A stretch of 39,265 nucleotides of DNA. Origin: Candidatus Taylorbacteria bacterium RIFCSPHIGHO2_02_FULL_44_12 (GTDB taxonomy: Bacteria; Patescibacteriota; Minisyncoccia; Phycocordibacterales; PALSA-1337). Position numbers and translations under genes: made by a program. The stretch covers positions 24,755-64,019 of the forward strand of contig MHRM01000001.1 in the NCBI GenBank assembly GCA_001822575.1. Direction: 5' to 3'. The notes below the pieces were generated by a model. The model searched no databases and was not told where the DNA came from. It saw only the letters and a list, made by a program, of their open reading frames with translations. Position 1 is the first letter of the stretch. Each line of letters begins with the position of its first letter. Shown in pieces: positions 38,929 through 39,265 of this stretch.

Positions 38929-39198
38929 ATGCCTATCACTTCTTCAGCCAAAAAAGCTCTGCGCGCTTCAAAGAAAAAGCACATTTTCAATATGCGTCGC
39001 AAGGGGGCCATAGACAAAAACCTCAAAGAGTTTCGTCGTCTTATCTTGGCCAAAGACAAGGACGTCGCCAGCAAACTGATACCTTCCATATACCAAGCCT
39101 TGGACAAGGCGGCCAAAACAGGCTACATCAAATCTAATACATCTTCTCGTCTCAAGTCTCGTATTATGAGAGCCAGAAAAAAGCTTGATAATGTTTGA
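38929..39198 (+). CDS. rpsT: 30S ribosomal protein S20
   Basis: 89 aa, start MPITSSAKKALRASKKKHIFNMRRK and later IDKNLKEFRRLI, KAAKTGYIKSNTSSRLKSRIM, RARKKL. The pattern (NxxxAKKxxRxxxKrxxxN...aak.gvIhkNtAaRkKSRLakrl) matches S20, a helical bundle that binds 16S rRNA. It is divergent from ruvA. The ribosome-binding site is not obvious; a TTGACA is at 38912-38917 but no matching -10 is seen. Confidence 0.93.
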   Translation: MPITSSAKKALRASKKKHIFNMRRKGAIDKNLKEFRRLILAKDKDVASKLIPSIYQALDKAAKTGYIKSNTSSRLKSRIMRARKKLDNV

Positions 39199-39265
39199 GT
39201 GAGAGGAATCGGTCACGAGTCCTCGCCTGCTGGCTCGGCTCGCGACCCCGACTCGCTCGCCTAGA

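Noticed and set aside
1..39265. CRISPR arrays, insertion sequences, rRNA genes
   Set aside because: No regularly spaced direct repeats, no transposase motifs and no rRNA-like sequence seen.

Overview
The window looks like a chromosome segment of a member of the Candidate Phyla Radiation (Patescibacteria), most likely a Parcubacteria/Paceibacteria relative. The signs are a compact PrgI/VirB4/VirB2-like type IV secretion locus with many secreted or membrane proteins of unknown family, shortened replication proteins (PolA without most of the proofreading domain, a 254-aa HolA-like protein), convergent genes that overlap by a few bases, few Shine-Dalgarno sites, and the replication-origin gene order rpmH-dnaA-dnaN. 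No 16S rRNA is present, so the assignment is inference.

Layout. (1) 1-13.7 kb: type IV secretion locus: the tail of a VirB6/TrbL-like membrane protein, helical hypothetical genes, PrgI, a TraC-N-like protein, the VirB4 ATPase, a secreted Ig-like protein, a VirB2-like pilin with a coiled-coil tail, and a membrane-anchored propeller-like protein. Inside this locus lie a tandem duplication with two diverged lipoproteins (1.2-2.8 kb) and, at 3.1-6.2 kb, what looks like a RiPP (azole-peptide) cluster: a 736-aa protein joining a leader-binding-like N-terminus, a SagB-type dehydrogenase and a YcaO cyclodehydratase; a 43-aa Cys/Gly/Thr-rich candidate precursor peptide at 5337-5468; a terminator; and a DUF2268-like HEXXH peptidase. 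(2) 13.7-18.3 kb: origin region yidC-rnpA-rpmH on the minus strand, then dnaA, a probable oriC, dnaN and a DUF721-like gene. (3) 18.3-25 kb, minus strand: class A penicillin-binding protein, a small acidic protein, ruvC, ruvB, a structured palindromic element, a coiled-coil protein, a PilB/GspE ATPase. (4) 25-28.1 kb: secreted/membrane proteins, a HepT/MntA toxin-antitoxin pair, a Cys-rich lipoprotein. (5) 28.2-33.1 kb: tsaE, polA, holA-like, femAB-like. (6) 33.1-34.6 kb: decay zone with a frameshifted Nudix gene, a HigA antitoxin beside a deleted HigB toxin, tRNA-Lys, and a HicB antitoxin beside a remnant of HicA. (7) 34.7-39.2 kb: DoxX-like, fpg, amidase, a MurE-like ligase, ruvA, rpsT.

The main discovery candidates are the compact RiPP cluster with its very short precursor gene; a family of about 125-bp elements (14876-14998 and 31115-31245) with perfect 31-34 bp inverted arms, a shared 15-nt motif next to one arm, and the same placement just after the stop codon of the gene upstream (rpmH, polA); a 150-bp multi-hairpin element at 22758-22907; and a recurrent arrangement in which the -10 hexamer ends 5-7 nt before the start codon, which predicts leaderless mRNAs for at least a dozen genes.
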